Of a DNA stretch of 64,000 nucleotides, positions 1-9,076 are shown piece after piece. Made by a program: the position numbers and the translations under genes. Numbering within the stretch: the first letter of the stretch is position 1; each line of letters starts with the position of its first letter. Source of the DNA: Burkholderiaceae bacterium (GTDB lineage Bacteria; Pseudomonadota; Gammaproteobacteria; Burkholderiales; Burkholderiaceae_E); the NCBI GenBank assembly GCA_024637395.1, contig JAGXFG010000027.1:1-64000 (forward strand). The letters run 5' to 3'. Below the pieces are notes generated by a model that saw only the letters and a program-made list of their open reading frames with translations, had not been told where the DNA came from and did not search any database.

Positions 1-2
1 GT

Positions 3-797
3 GCCGGCAAGAGCACGACCCTGCGCCTGATGCTTGGCCTGCTCGATCCCGACGAAGGCTCGGTCCAGATGCTGGGCCAGTCAGTGTCACGCCATGGCCG
101 TGAACTGCGCGCCCGGGTGGGCGTGGTCCCGCAAGCCGACGCGCTCGACCCTGATTTCTCGGTCGCCGAGAACCTGCGGGTTTTCGGGCGCTACTTCGGG
201 ATCGAGCGCTCGCTATTGGCCGGCCGCATCGAGCAACTGCTCACTTTCGCCGGCCTCGAGCACAAGCGTGACGAGAACCTGGCAGCGCTCTCGGGGGGCA
301 TGCGCCGGCGCCTGACGCTCGCGCGGGCTTTGATCAACGATCCCGAAATCCTGTTCCTGGACGAGCCGACCACCGGGCTGGATCCACAGGCCAGGCACCT
401 GATCTGGGAGCGCCTGCGCAGCCTGCTGGCGGCCGGGAAGACGATAGTGCTGACCACCCACCACATGGAAGAAGCAGAGCGCCTCTGCGACCGGGTCACG
501 ATCATCGACCACGGCGTGAGCATTGCCGAGGATTCCCCGGCGCGTCTGGTCGCGCGCGAGATCGAACCGCAGGTGGTCGAGGCCAGCGGCGAGGGCCTCG
601 AGCAGTGGCTGCGCGACGCCCTGCCCGGAATGTGGGACCGTGCCGAACTGATCGGCGACACGGCCTTTCTCTATTGCAGCGACGGCTCGGCAGCGGCGCG
701 CGCGGCGCGCGAAGACGCCGGGCTGCGGGTTCTGCTGCGTCCGGCCAATCTTGAGGACGTCTTCCTCAAGATGACCGGCCGCGACCTGCGCGACTGA
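3..797 (+). CDS. nodI: ABC transporter ATP-binding protein, NodI type (5' end cut by window edge)
   Basis: This is the ATPase of an ABC-2 exporter. The reading frame is already open at base 3, where the end of the Walker A loop (AGKSTT) is visible, so roughly the first 40 residues lie outside the window. Further on are a Q-loop (VVPQAD), the signature LSGGMRRR, Walker B LFLDEP and the H-loop TTHHMEEAE. The C-terminal 80 residues form the regulatory tail seen in NodI and DrrA relatives. It is followed 13 bases later by its membrane partner. The rhizobial NodIJ pair exports lipochitooligosaccharides. Non-symbiotic proteobacteria carry NodI/NodJ-type pairs with unknown substrates, so the family call is firm but the substrate is not. 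Confidence 0.9.
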   Translation, partial: AGKSTTLRLMLGLLDPDEGSVQMLGQSVSRHGRELRARVGVVPQADALDPDFSVAENLRVFGRYFGIERSLLAGRIEQLLTFAGLEHKRDENLAALSGGMRRRLTLARALINDPEILFLDEPTTGLDPQARHLIWERLRSLLAAGKTIVLTTHHMEEAERLCDRVTIIDHGVSIAEDSPARLVAREIEPQVVEASGEGLEQWLRDALPGMWDRAELIGDTAFLYCSDGSAAARAAREDAGLRVLLRPANLEDVFLKMTGRDLRD

Positions 798-810
798 TCC
801 CGGGGACACC

Positions 811-1590
811 ATGGCCAGGTTCCTGACCGCTGCCGTCTCGTTGCGCTGGGTCGCGGTTTATCAGCGCAACCTGCTGGTCTGGCGCAAGCTCGCTGTCGAG
901 AGCCTCCTGGCCAATATTGCCGACCCCCTGATCATGTTTGTCGCCTTTGGCTATGGCCTGGGACGCCTGGTGGGAGAGGTCGGCGAGATTTCCTACATTG
1001 CCTTTCTGGCTGGCGGGGCGATACTGATGAGCGCGGCGATGGCGGCAAGCTTCGAGTCGCTGTACTCCGCGTTCTCGCGCATGCACGTGCAGCGCACCTG
1101 GGAGTCGCTGCTCAACGCGCCGCTCGAACTCGACGACATCTTCATTGCCGAGTGGCTCTGGGCTGCTACCAAGGGAGTCTTTTCGGGCCTTGCGATCCTC
1201 GCCGTGGCCTGGGCACTGGGACTGTCGCATCACTGGAGCCTGCTGGGGGTGTTGCCGGTGCTGGTACTCACCGGGATGTGCTTCTCCGCCATGGGGCTGT
1301 GTTTCAACGCACTGGCACGGGGCTATGATTTCTTTGCCTACTATTTCACCGTGATCCTGACACCGATGACCTTTCTTTCCGGCGTTTATTTTCCGGTCAG
1401 CGCGCTGCCGCAATGGCTGCAGGTGATCGGGCGGGCGCTGCCGCTTGCGGCAGCGGTTGATCTGGCGCGGCCGCTCGCGCTCGGCCAGGCACCGGCCGGG
1501 GCAGTGGGCAGCACGGCGCTCCTGCTCGGCTATACCCTGGTGGCGCTCTGGGCGGCGCGGACCCTCACCCACAGGCGATTTGCGACATGA
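811..1590 (+). CDS. nodJ: ABC-2 type permease, NodJ family
   Basis: This 259-residue integral membrane protein has about six hydrophobic segments. It has the NodJ/DrrB-type layout: a cytoplasmic N-terminus (about residues 1-35, with RWVAVYQRNLLVWRK), then helices, then a late FLSGVYFPVSALP segment typical of ABC-2 permeases. It should form the channel of the exporter powered by the preceding ATPase, with which it is co-transcribed. The stop codon overlaps the cutA start by four bases (ATGA), so the next gene is probably coupled. The transported substrate cannot be deduced from the sequence. Confidence 0.88.
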   Translation: MARFLTAAVSLRWVAVYQRNLLVWRKLAVESLLANIADPLIMFVAFGYGLGRLVGEVGEISYIAFLAGGAILMSAAMAASFESLYSAFSRMHVQRTWESLLNAPLELDDIFIAEWLWAATKGVFSGLAILAVAWALGLSHHWSLLGVLPVLVLTGMCFSAMGLCFNALARGYDFFAYYFTVILTPMTFLSGVYFPVSALPQWLQVIGRALPLAAAVDLARPLALGQAPAGAVGSTALLLGYTLVALWAARTLTHRRFAT

Positions 1591-1937
1591 ACGGCAAGCC
1601 TGGCGCAGATGCTGTCGTGGTGGTCCTGACCACTTTGCCTGACGCTGCAAGCGCTGCGCTAATCGCCGAGACCGTGGTTGGCGAGCGGCTGGCGGCATGC
1701 GCCAATATCGGGGCAAGCGGCACGTCGATCTACCGCTGGCAAGGCGTCATCGAGCGGGCCACCGAGGTGTCGGTGCTGTTCAAGACGTGCGCCGCAGTGC
1801 AGGCAGCGTTGATCAGCCGGCTCGGGGAATTGCATCCCTATGAAGTTCCCGAGATCCTGGCGTGGGCTCCCGACCAGGTTGCGCTCGACTACGCGCACTG
1901 GGTGCGGTCGCAGACCGGCCCGGAGCCAGGACAGTAG
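1587..1937 (+). CDS. cutA: Divalent-cation tolerance protein CutA
   Basis: This 116-residue protein is the size of CutA1, a small trimeric protein with a ferredoxin-like fold linked to copper and other divalent-metal tolerance. Family features include VVLTTLPD near the N-terminus, the ERLAACANI segment (about residues 33-41), YRWQG and the conserved HPYEVPEILAW stretch near residue 87. The start overlaps the stop of the permease gene (ATGA), so it is probably translated as the last gene of that operon. In many betaproteobacteria dsbD follows cutA. Here a convergent corA gene follows instead. Confidence 0.93.
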   Translation: MNGKPGADAVVVVLTTLPDAASAALIAETVVGERLAACANIGASGTSIYRWQGVIERATEVSVLFKTCAAVQAALISRLGELHPYEVPEILAWAPDQVALDYAHWVRSQTGPEPGQ

Positions 1938-1959
1938 GCGCGGGGTCTACCCGGCCGCG

Positions 1960-3012
1960 TCAGCCCTTGTGGCGCTGGTGCTTGCGGGGATTCTCCGACA
2001 GGTAACGGCGCGTACGGAAGTACCCCAGCAGCGCCAAGGCGATGACGACCATCGCGGTGATCGTGATCCAGAAACCCAGCGGCGAATGCAGGCCGGGAAT
2101 CGCCTCGAAGTTCATGCCAAAGATGCCGGTGATCAGCGTCAGCGGCAGGAAGATCGCGGTGATCGTGGTCAGCGTTCGCACCACCTCGTTGGTCCGGTGT
2201 GCCGTCAGCGAAAAGTGCAGCTGCACGGCCGACTCGACCGATGAGCCGAGCCGCCGGGCGTGCACCAGGATCCGCTCGATGTGCTCGATGAGGTCGTTCA
2301 CGCGCACCTCGAGGACGTCGTTCAGTGGTGAGAAACCGGCGGTGCGGGGGGCGGCGCCGCGCTCCAGCCGCTCGTCCAGCCACTCCTGGATGGCCGCGCG
2401 CTGTTCTTCGCAGAGCTGCTCGAGGCGGCGCGCCTCCCTGCGGCCGTCGAGCAGCGTCAGCCAGTCGTTGAACGGACGGCGCGGGTCGAGCAACTCCCGC
2501 TGCCAGCGCTCCAGCTGATCGCTGAGCGGCTCGCGCAAATCGAGATAACGGTCGACCATGGCACTGAGGATGCGCAACAACAGATCCTCCGGTCTGGACG
2601 GCAGCGGCTGCCCGGGCGTCATCAGGCGCTCGTGCAGTGCCGGGACGATCCGGCTGTCTACCGAGCGGACGGTGACCAGGCAGCGCGGAAAGAGGAAGAA
2701 GACGCTGGGGCTGGTCCGCAAACGGATCACGGTGGTGTTTTTCTCCGGATCCGAGCGCGTCGTCAGCCCCCGGAAAACGATCATCTCGTAGTCTTTGGTG
2801 GAGTCGAAAAACGAGCGGTGGGTGAGGTTCTCGAGGTCCGAGAGATGGTTGTCCAACACCCGCGTGCCGGTGACGGCCGAGACCGGCTCGATCCACGACC
2901 TGGTGTCGTCACGGTCACAGTCGACCCACAGGAACGCGCCTTCGGGGGGGGCGGCGAATGGGGGCGTGACGACCTGCGCCACGCCCCCTGACAGGAGCAG
3001 GCCGCGGATCAA
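1960..3012 (-). CDS. corA: CorA family magnesium/divalent cation transporter
   Basis: This 350-residue protein has the CorA layout: a large soluble N-terminal domain (about residues 1-280, rich in charged helices) and two C-terminal transmembrane helices. The pore signature GMN (in GIFGMNF) ends the first helix near residue 300. It should form a pentameric channel for Mg2+ or a related ion in the inner membrane. The chosen start is TTG, one base after the hemB stop and preceded by an AGAAGG-like ribosome site. An internal GTG about nine codons in is the alternative. It is the last gene of a tight engB-hemB-corA series. ZntB is a close relative, but the GMN motif favours CorA proper. Confidence 0.88.
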   Translation of the reverse strand: MIRGLLLSGGVAQVVTPPFAAPPEGAFLWVDCDRDDTRSWIEPVSAVTGTRVLDNHLSDLENLTHRSFFDSTKDYEMIVFRGLTTRSDPEKNTTVIRLRTSPSVFFLFPRCLVTVRSVDSRIVPALHERLMTPGQPLPSRPEDLLLRILSAMVDRYLDLREPLSDQLERWQRELLDPRRPFNDWLTLLDGRREARRLEQLCEEQRAAIQEWLDERLERGAAPRTAGFSPLNDVLEVRVNDLIEHIERILVHARRLGSSVESAVQLHFSLTAHRTNEVVRTLTTITAIFLPLTLITGIFGMNFEAIPGLHSPLGFWITITAMVVIALALLGYFRTRRYLSENPRKHQRHKG

Positions 3013-3013
3013 G

Positions 3014-4030
<1,017 letters not shown>

Positions 4031-4756
4031 TTATTGCTCCGTTGTTGGTGGCCCGGATCGGCCATTGTCAGTGTCCGACGGCGCGCGATCTTCGCCGGCC
4101 GCACCGGAATCCGCCTCGCCGCCGTCTATTCCCAGTATCCAGGAACTGATCTGGGAGGCGGCATCGATCACACCGGTGCGCTTGAGTGCCGAAAACAGAA
4201 CCAGCTTGGCCCGCTCCGGGGTTATGCCGAAATCGGCGAGTTCGCGCCGAATCGTTTCACGATTGGCCCACTGCTCGGCTCGACCGAGCTTGTCGGCCTT
4301 GGTGATCAACACCAGCAGCGGGGTCGCGGGCGGCAGGTATTCGATCAGCGCCTGATCCCGATCCGTAATCATGCGCCGGATATCGATGAGCAGCACTACT
4401 GCGCGCAGGTTGCCGGAGCCGTGGCGCAGATAGTTGCCGCCCAGTTGATCCCACTCGGCCTTCACTTCCCCGGGCACTTTGGCGAAACCATAGCCGGGCG
4501 TGTCGACGAGGAATCCAACCGGTTCCTGATCAGGGTTGCCGAGCGCGTAATAGTTGAGGGCCTGGGTGCGTCCCGGGCTCTTGCTTGAGAACGCCAGCCG
4601 CTTGCGCTGGCACAATACGTTTATCGCCGAGGATTTGCCGGCGTTGGAGCGACCGACGAACGCAACTTCCGGCAGTTGGCCCCGCGGCAGTTGCGCGAGT
4701 TTGGCTACTGTCGTATGGAATCGCGCAGTGTGGAGGAGCTTCGGCAAGTTGCTCAT
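4031..4756 (-). CDS. engB: Ribosome biogenesis GTP-binding protein EngB/YsxC/YihA
   Basis: EngB is an essential TrmE-Era-EngA-like GTPase needed for large-subunit ribosome assembly. Motifs in order are the G1 loop GRSNAGKSS (about residues 35-43), the G2 threonine in SPGRTQALNYY, G3 DTPGYG (about 85-90), G4 TKAD and a late SALK G5. I use the ATG giving MSNLPKLL. An in-frame TTG nine codons upstream is possible but less likely. The last 40 residues are acidic and low complexity (GGEADSGAAGEDRAP), extending past the usual end of about 200 residues. The gene is divergent from cytochrome c4 and leads the hemB-corA series. Confidence 0.95.
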   Translation of the reverse strand: MSNLPKLLHTARFHTTVAKLAQLPRGQLPEVAFVGRSNAGKSSAINVLCQRKRLAFSSKSPGRTQALNYYALGNPDQEPVGFLVDTPGYGFAKVPGEVKAEWDQLGGNYLRHGSGNLRAVVLLIDIRRMITDRDQALIEYLPPATPLLVLITKADKLGRAEQWANRETIRRELADFGITPERAKLVLFSALKRTGVIDAASQISSWILGIDGGEADSGAAGEDRAPSDTDNGRSGPPTTEQ

Positions 4757-4822
4757 GGTCTTCAGAAACCGTGTATTGTACAAGCCGCGCCGTTTGGCAG
4801 AAGGGCAGCGAGGGTGGGGACA

Positions 4823-5488
4823 ATGTCAAGATTGAAACTGATTGAGGGATTATTCAGGGATGCGGTTGGTGTTGCGGCATTGACACTGCTCCTGGGCGCA
4901 CCAGCGCACGCCGCCGCGGCGGCCGAGCCAGCCGCGGCGCCAAAGTCTCCGCCGGCGATCGTGACCCAGGTCTGCGCGGGCTGCCACGGTCTCGATGGTA
5001 ACTCGACGGCGCCAGCCAATCCGAAGCTGGCTGGCCAGAGCCAGCAGTATCTGCTGCGCCAATTGCTCAGCTTCCGGGTCAAGGATGGTGGTGGCGCTGC
5101 CGACCGGCAGAGCCAGCTGATGGCCGGTTTCGCGATGATGCTGACCCCCGAGATGATGAGCGAAGTTACCGCTTACTACGCTTCGCAGAAGCTCCAGCCG
5201 GCCGCGGCCAAGAACAAGGACCTGGCCATACTGGGGCAGAAGATCTACCGCGCCGGGATCGCGGCCAAGAACATTCCGGCCTGTTCGGGCTGTCACGGGC
5301 CGAGCGGTGCCGGCATTCCGGTCCAGTACCCGCGCCTGGGCGGCCAGTTTGGGGAATACGTCGCGGCGCAGCTGGTGGCGTTTCGGCAGGGCACGCGCAA
5401 CAACAGTGCGCAGATGAGTGCGATCGCGGCGCGGATGTCGGATGCCGAGATCAGCGCGATCGCCGACTATATCGCCGGCCTGCGCTGA
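4823..5488 (+). CDS. Diheme cytochrome c4
   Basis: This 221-residue exported protein has two covalent haem sites, CAGCH at residues 51-55 and CSGCH at 154-158, in the two tandem domains typical of cytochrome c4. A signal peptide with hydrophobic core VGVAALTLLLG and an AHA cleavage region precedes the mature protein. I chose the ATG at 4823 because it immediately precedes this signal and has a GAGGGTGGGGA ribosome site; a longer frame starting further upstream adds only non-homologous residues. Cytochrome c4 shuttles electrons from the bc1 complex to terminal oxidases such as cbb3, and a cbb3 oxidase is encoded at 32-40 kb. The resB/ccsA genes I would expect next in Burkholderiales are absent here. 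Confidence 0.93.
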   Translation: MSRLKLIEGLFRDAVGVAALTLLLGAPAHAAAAAEPAAAPKSPPAIVTQVCAGCHGLDGNSTAPANPKLAGQSQQYLLRQLLSFRVKDGGGAADRQSQLMAGFAMMLTPEMMSEVTAYYASQKLQPAAAKNKDLAILGQKIYRAGIAAKNIPACSGCHGPSGAGIPVQYPRLGGQFGEYVAAQLVAFRQGTRNNSAQMSAIAARMSDAEISAIADYIAGLR

Positions 5489-5530
5489 CGGCCGGGGGCC
5501 GACCCGCAAGCGCGGCCTGACCGGGCGCGG

Positions 5531-5566
5531 GGCGACGGCGGTAGTCCTGCCGCCATGTCGCCCTTT
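5531..5566 (+). terminator. Possible terminator hairpin after cytochrome c4
   Basis: The outer arms GGCGAC and GTCGCC (5531-5536 and 5557-5562) and the inner arms GGCGG and CCGCC can pair around a short loop, with a two-base bulge. They are followed by only three T residues. The position, about 45 bases past the cytochrome c4 stop, suits a terminator, but the T-tract is weak. Confidence 0.4.
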
Positions 5567-5665
5567 CGGGTGCTGCCGGTTGCCGAGCGTATCTTAGGCC
5601 TGCCGGGCCATTTCTGATCCGCCCGGCATCAACGCACACCCAAGTCAGCCGACGGAGCCCAGGGC

Positions 5666-6637
5666 ATGAGCGACAATTCCAGGATCGGGCGGATTGCGCC
5701 CGCTCAGATCACCCCCCGCCACCTCTTCGAGAATCGCCGCGCGCTCCTGCGCGCCGGGGCCGCGGGACTGGCCTATGCGCCGCTCGGCCTGGGCGGGATC
5801 CAGGCCGCGCTGGCCGCGACCGCCGGTGACCGAACCAAGCTGGCCACGGCGCGCAGTGTGCTCTCGAGCATGGAGCGGCCGACGACCTATGCCGATGTCA
5901 CCAGCTACAACAATTTCTACGAATTCGGCACCGACAAGGCCGACCCGGCGCGCTATGCCCATAGCTTGAAGATTCGCCCGTGGACGGTCAGCGTCGAAGG
6001 CGAGGTCAACCGGCCGAAGGTGTTCGATATTGACGAACTGCTGCGGCTCGCGCCGCTCGAGGAGCGGATCTATCGCCTGCGCTGCGTCGAGGGCTGGTCG
6101 ATGGTGATCCCCTGGGTGGGGTATTCACTATCCGAGATCATCCGCCGCGTCGAGCCGCGCGGCAACGCGAAGTTCGTCGAGTTCACCAGCCTGGCCGATG
6201 CCCGCCAGATGCCGGGACTGGGATCCGAAGTACTGCAGTGGCCCTACGTCGAGGGACTGCGCATCGACGAGGCCAATCACCGCCTTACCATGCTGACGCT
6301 GGGCTTGTATGGTGAAACGCTGCCGCGCCAGAATGGCGCCCCGGTGCGCATCGTGGTGCCGTGGAAATATGGCTTCAAGAGCGGCAAATCGATCGTGCGG
6401 ATCCGTTTCGTCGAGCAGCAGCCGGTCACCAGCTGGAATCGCTCCGCGCCCTATGAATACGGGTTCTACTCCAACGTCAACCCCGAAGTGGACCATCCCC
6501 GCTGGTCGCAGGCCCGCGAGCGCCGGATCGGGGAGGATGGCTTCCTGCAGAACCGCCGCAAGACGCTGATGTTCAATGGCTACGGCGCTGAAGTGGCTGC
6601 GCTCTACACCGGCATGGACCTGCGCCGGCAGTTCTGA
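5666..6637 (+). CDS. msrP: Protein-methionine-sulfoxide reductase, catalytic molybdopterin subunit MsrP
   Basis: MsrP (YedY) is a periplasmic Mo-molybdopterin enzyme that reduces oxidised methionines in envelope proteins. The 323-residue protein starts with a twin-arginine-type export signal (RR at residues 24-25, then [15 protein letters not shown]). The molybdenum-ligand cysteine is C140 in RLRCVEGWS. The later stretch [12 protein letters not shown] is characteristic of the family. Its membrane haem partner MsrQ follows 69 bases downstream on the same strand. Confidence 0.96.
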   Translation: MSDNSRIGRIAPAQITPRHLFENRRALLRAGAAGLAYAPLGLGGIQAALAATAGDRTKLATARSVLSSMERPTTYADVTSYNNFYEFGTDKADPARYAHSLKIRPWTVSVEGEVNRPKVFDIDELLRLAPLEERIYRLRCVEGWSMVIPWVGYSLSEIIRRVEPRGNAKFVEFTSLADARQMPGLGSEVLQWPYVEGLRIDEANHRLTMLTLGLYGETLPRQNGAPVRIVVPWKYGFKSGKSIVRIRFVEQQPVTSWNRSAPYEYGFYSNVNPEVDHPRWSQARERRIGEDGFLQNRRKTLMFNGYGAEVAALYTGMDLRRQF

Positions 6638-6706
6638 GGACTGTGCCGATGTTCGTACTCCCGTCGCAGGCGCGGCTGCCGACGGCCCGGGCCGGCTGAG
6701 CGGGAA

Positions 6707-7348
6707 ATGCGCCTTCCCACGAGTTCCATCAAGGCGGTCGTGTTCGTGGCCGCGCTGCTGCCGCTCGTCCGGCTGCTGGTGCTGGGCCTGACCAATCAGC
6801 TCGGCGCCAACCCGGTCGAGTTCGTGACCCGTTCGACCGGCACCTGGACGCTGGTCATGCTGCTCGTCACCCTGGCGGTGACGCCGCTGCGGGTGCTGTC
6901 GGGATGGAACCGGCTGGCAGTGCTGCGCCGCATGCTGGGACTGTTCGCGTTCTTCTACGCGACCCTGCACTTCACGACCTTCGTGTGGTTTGAGCACTGG
7001 TTCGATCTGGCCGAGATGCTCTCCGACGTCATCAAGCGACCCTTCGTCACCGCCGGGATGGCCGCCTACCTGTTGATGAGCGCGTTGGCCGCGACCTCGA
7101 CCAACGCCATGATCCGCCGGCTCGGCCGGCGTTGGCAGACCCTGCACCGGCTGGTTTACGTCATTGCGGTGCTGGGCGTGCTGCACTTCTGGTGGCTCAA
7201 GGCGGGCAAGAATGATCTCGCCGAGCCCCGGATCTACGCGCTGGTGGTCGTGGCGCTGCTCGGTTTCAGGCTCGTCCAGTACGTCCGCAGGCGGCGCGCA
7301 CGGGCCCGGCTTCAGGCTTCAGGCGGCAGTCGCCGCTCCAGCGCATAG
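6707..7348 (+). CDS. msrQ: Protein-methionine-sulfoxide reductase, haem-binding membrane subunit MsrQ
   Basis: MsrQ (YedZ) is a six-helix b-type haem protein that passes quinol-derived electrons to MsrP. The 213-residue sequence has multiple hydrophobic helices and the conserved histidine-containing segments LHFTTFVWF, WQTLHRLVY and LGVLHFWW. The ATG is preceded by GAGCGGGAA. Its 3' end overlaps the convergent lysA gene by 37 bases. The pairing with msrP is the standard operon. Confidence 0.95.
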   Translation: MRLPTSSIKAVVFVAALLPLVRLLVLGLTNQLGANPVEFVTRSTGTWTLVMLLVTLAVTPLRVLSGWNRLAVLRRMLGLFAFFYATLHFTTFVWFEHWFDLAEMLSDVIKRPFVTAGMAAYLLMSALAATSTNAMIRRLGRRWQTLHRLVYVIAVLGVLHFWWLKAGKNDLAEPRIYALVVVALLGFRLVQYVRRRRARARLQASGGSRRSSA

Positions 7349-8586
7349 AGCGATTCCAGGGTCTCGCGGTGGCGCACCAACAGGGCGCGGTCGCCATCGA
7401 CCAGCACCTCGGCCGCGCGCGGCCGGGAGTTGTAGTTCGAACTCATCGTCATCCCATAGGCCCCGGCTGATTCGATGGCCAGCAGGTCACCCGCCTGCAC
7501 CGCCAGTGGGCGGTTGCGGGCCAGCCAGTCACCGGACTCGCAGACCGGGCCCACGACGTCGTAGATAACCTGCGCGCTGTCGCGCCGCAGGACCGGCAGG
7601 ACCCCGTGCCAGGCATCGTAGAGGGCTGGGCGCATCAGGTCGTTCATGGCCGCGTCGACCACCGCGAAGTCCTTGACCGGAGTCGACTTGAGGTATTCGA
7701 TCCTGGTTAACAGCACTCCGGCGTTGCCGACGATTGCGCGGCCGAACTCGAACATCAGTTCGTAGCGCCGGCCGAGCGGGTGGGCAGCCACCCTGGCGAA
7801 GATCGCAGCCAGCAGGTCCCGCCGTGACGGCGGCTGCTCACCCTGGTAATTGATGCCCAGGCCGCCACCGAGGTCGAGGTGCGACAAGGAAATCCCCGCC
7901 GCCTCGATCCGACCGGCCAGTTCGAGCAGCTCGTCGAGCGCTGCCAGGAATGGCGCGATCTCGGTGATCTGCGATCCGATGTGGCAGTCGATGCCCTGGA
8001 CCTCGAGATGGGGCAGGGACGCGGCCAGTTCGAAAGCCGCCAGAGCGCGCTCGTGGGCGATGCCGAACTTGTTCTCGCGCAGGCCGGTCGAGATGTAGGG
8101 ATGGGTGCCGGCGTCGACGTCGGGATTGATGCGCAGCGATATCCGCGCCCGCTGCCCGGTGGTCCCGGCAATCGCGTTGATGCGCTCCAGCTCGGGCTCT
8201 GATTCGACGTTGAAACAGCGCACGCCGGCCGCCAGTGCGGCCCGGATGTCAGCCTCTGACTTGCCGACGCCGGAAAAAACGACCTTGGCGGCATCGCCGC
8301 CGGCAGCCAGGACACGCGCCAGTTCACCCGCCGAGACGATGTCGAAGCCCGCGCCGGCGCGGGCCAGCAACTCGATCACCGCGAGATTCGAATTGGCCTT
8401 GAGGGCATAGCACACCAGCGCCCGGCGTCCCTCGGCGGCGAGGGCGAACTCGCGGTACGCTGCAAGGATCGCCGCTTTCGAGTAAACGTAGGTGGGAGTG
8501 CCGAATTCGGCGGCCAGTTCGGCCAGCGGGACGTCTTCAGCCAGGAGCTGATCGTTGCGGTAGCGACACCACTGCATGGTGGACAT
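7312..8586 (-). CDS. lysA: Diaminopimelate decarboxylase
   Basis: LysA makes L-lysine from meso-diaminopimelate using PLP in an alanine-racemase-like fold (group IV decarboxylase). The PLP lysine lies in VCYALKANSN near residue 60. HIGSQ, the glycine-rich LDLGGGLGI and CESGDWLA are the other family landmarks. I use the ATG at 8586, just downstream of a GAGGG; the ATG at 8577 is an equally plausible start. That gives 424 residues, a normal length. The start region lies inside the end of lptM in another frame, suggesting translational coupling. The 3' end overlaps msrQ on the opposite strand. Confidence 0.95.
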   Translation of the reverse strand: MSTMQWCRYRNDQLLAEDVPLAELAAEFGTPTYVYSKAAILAAYREFALAAEGRRALVCYALKANSNLAVIELLARAGAGFDIVSAGELARVLAAGGDAAKVVFSGVGKSEADIRAALAAGVRCFNVESEPELERINAIAGTTGQRARISLRINPDVDAGTHPYISTGLRENKFGIAHERALAAFELAASLPHLEVQGIDCHIGSQITEIAPFLAALDELLELAGRIEAAGISLSHLDLGGGLGINYQGEQPPSRRDLLAAIFARVAAHPLGRRYELMFEFGRAIVGNAGVLLTRIEYLKSTPVKDFAVVDAAMNDLMRPALYDAWHGVLPVLRRDSAQVIYDVVGPVCESGDWLARNRPLAVQAGDLLAIESAGAYGMTMSSNYNSRPRAAEVLVDGDRALLVRHRETLESLYALERRLPPEA

Positions 8587-8722
8587 CAGCCCTCGAAGGT
8601 TCGGAGTTCGAACTGCGCGGCGGCAGCTTTTGAGTCGGGTCCTTGGGATCCGGCAGATACAGCGGCCCGCGCTGGCCACAGGCCGACGCGGCCAGGGACA
8701 AGGCTAGAATTGGGGCGAGCAT
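8537..8722 (-). CDS. lptM: LptM (YifL)-like small lipoprotein
   Basis: This is a 61-residue lipoprotein reading MLAPILALSLAASACGQRG at the start. It has a short signal peptide, a lipobox ending at the cysteine, and the family hallmark CGQRGPLYLP followed by DPKDP. LptM assists disulfide maturation of the LPS transporter LptD in Escherichia coli. The position between cyaY (divergent) and lysA is the conserved location of this gene. A GTG five codons upstream (8737) is an alternative start. Its last 50 bases overlap the beginning of lysA in a different frame. The C-terminal 30 residues beyond the motif are not conserved-looking. Confidence 0.85.
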   Translation of the reverse strand: MLAPILALSLAASACGQRGPLYLPDPKDPTQKLPPRSSNSEPSRADVHHAVVSLPQRSAPG

Positions 8723-8752
8723 CCAGCGGCTATTCACCGGGGGCAGTCTAGC

Positions 8753-9076
8753 ATGACCGAACAGGGCTTTTTGAGCAGATGTGACCAGTTGCTGGAGAGG
8801 ATCGAGGACGCGCTCGATGGAGCGGGAGTGGACGCCGATTCGATGCGCTCTGGCCATCTGCTGGAGATCGAATTCGACGACGGCGCCAAGATAATTGTCA
8901 ACGGCCAGGCGCCGTTGCGCGAAATCTGGTTGGCCGACCGCAGCGGTGGATACCACTTTCGTGACGTCGACGGCAGGTGGTGCGATACCCGCAGCGGCGA
9001 AGGCCTGGCGCAGGTGTTGTCGCGCTGCGTGAGCGCGCACTGTGCGGCGCCGGTAACGCTGGTGCTCGACGACTAG
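8753..9076 (+). CDS. cyaY: Iron-sulfur cluster assembly/iron donor protein CyaY (frataxin)
   Basis: CyaY is the bacterial frataxin, an acidic iron-binding regulator of Fe-S cluster assembly through IscS. The 107 residues match the family length. They show an acidic first helix (CDQLLERIEDALD), the beta-sheet segment LEIEFDDGAKIIVN, the signature REIWLADRSGGYHF and the closing LSRCV helix. It is divergent from lptM-lysA with about 30 bases between the starts, and its stop overlaps the end of the convergent PBP1A gene by four bases. Confidence 0.96.
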   Translation: MTEQGFLSRCDQLLERIEDALDGAGVDADSMRSGHLLEIEFDDGAKIIVNGQAPLREIWLADRSGGYHFRDVDGRWCDTRSGEGLAQVLSRCVSAHCAAPVTLVLDD

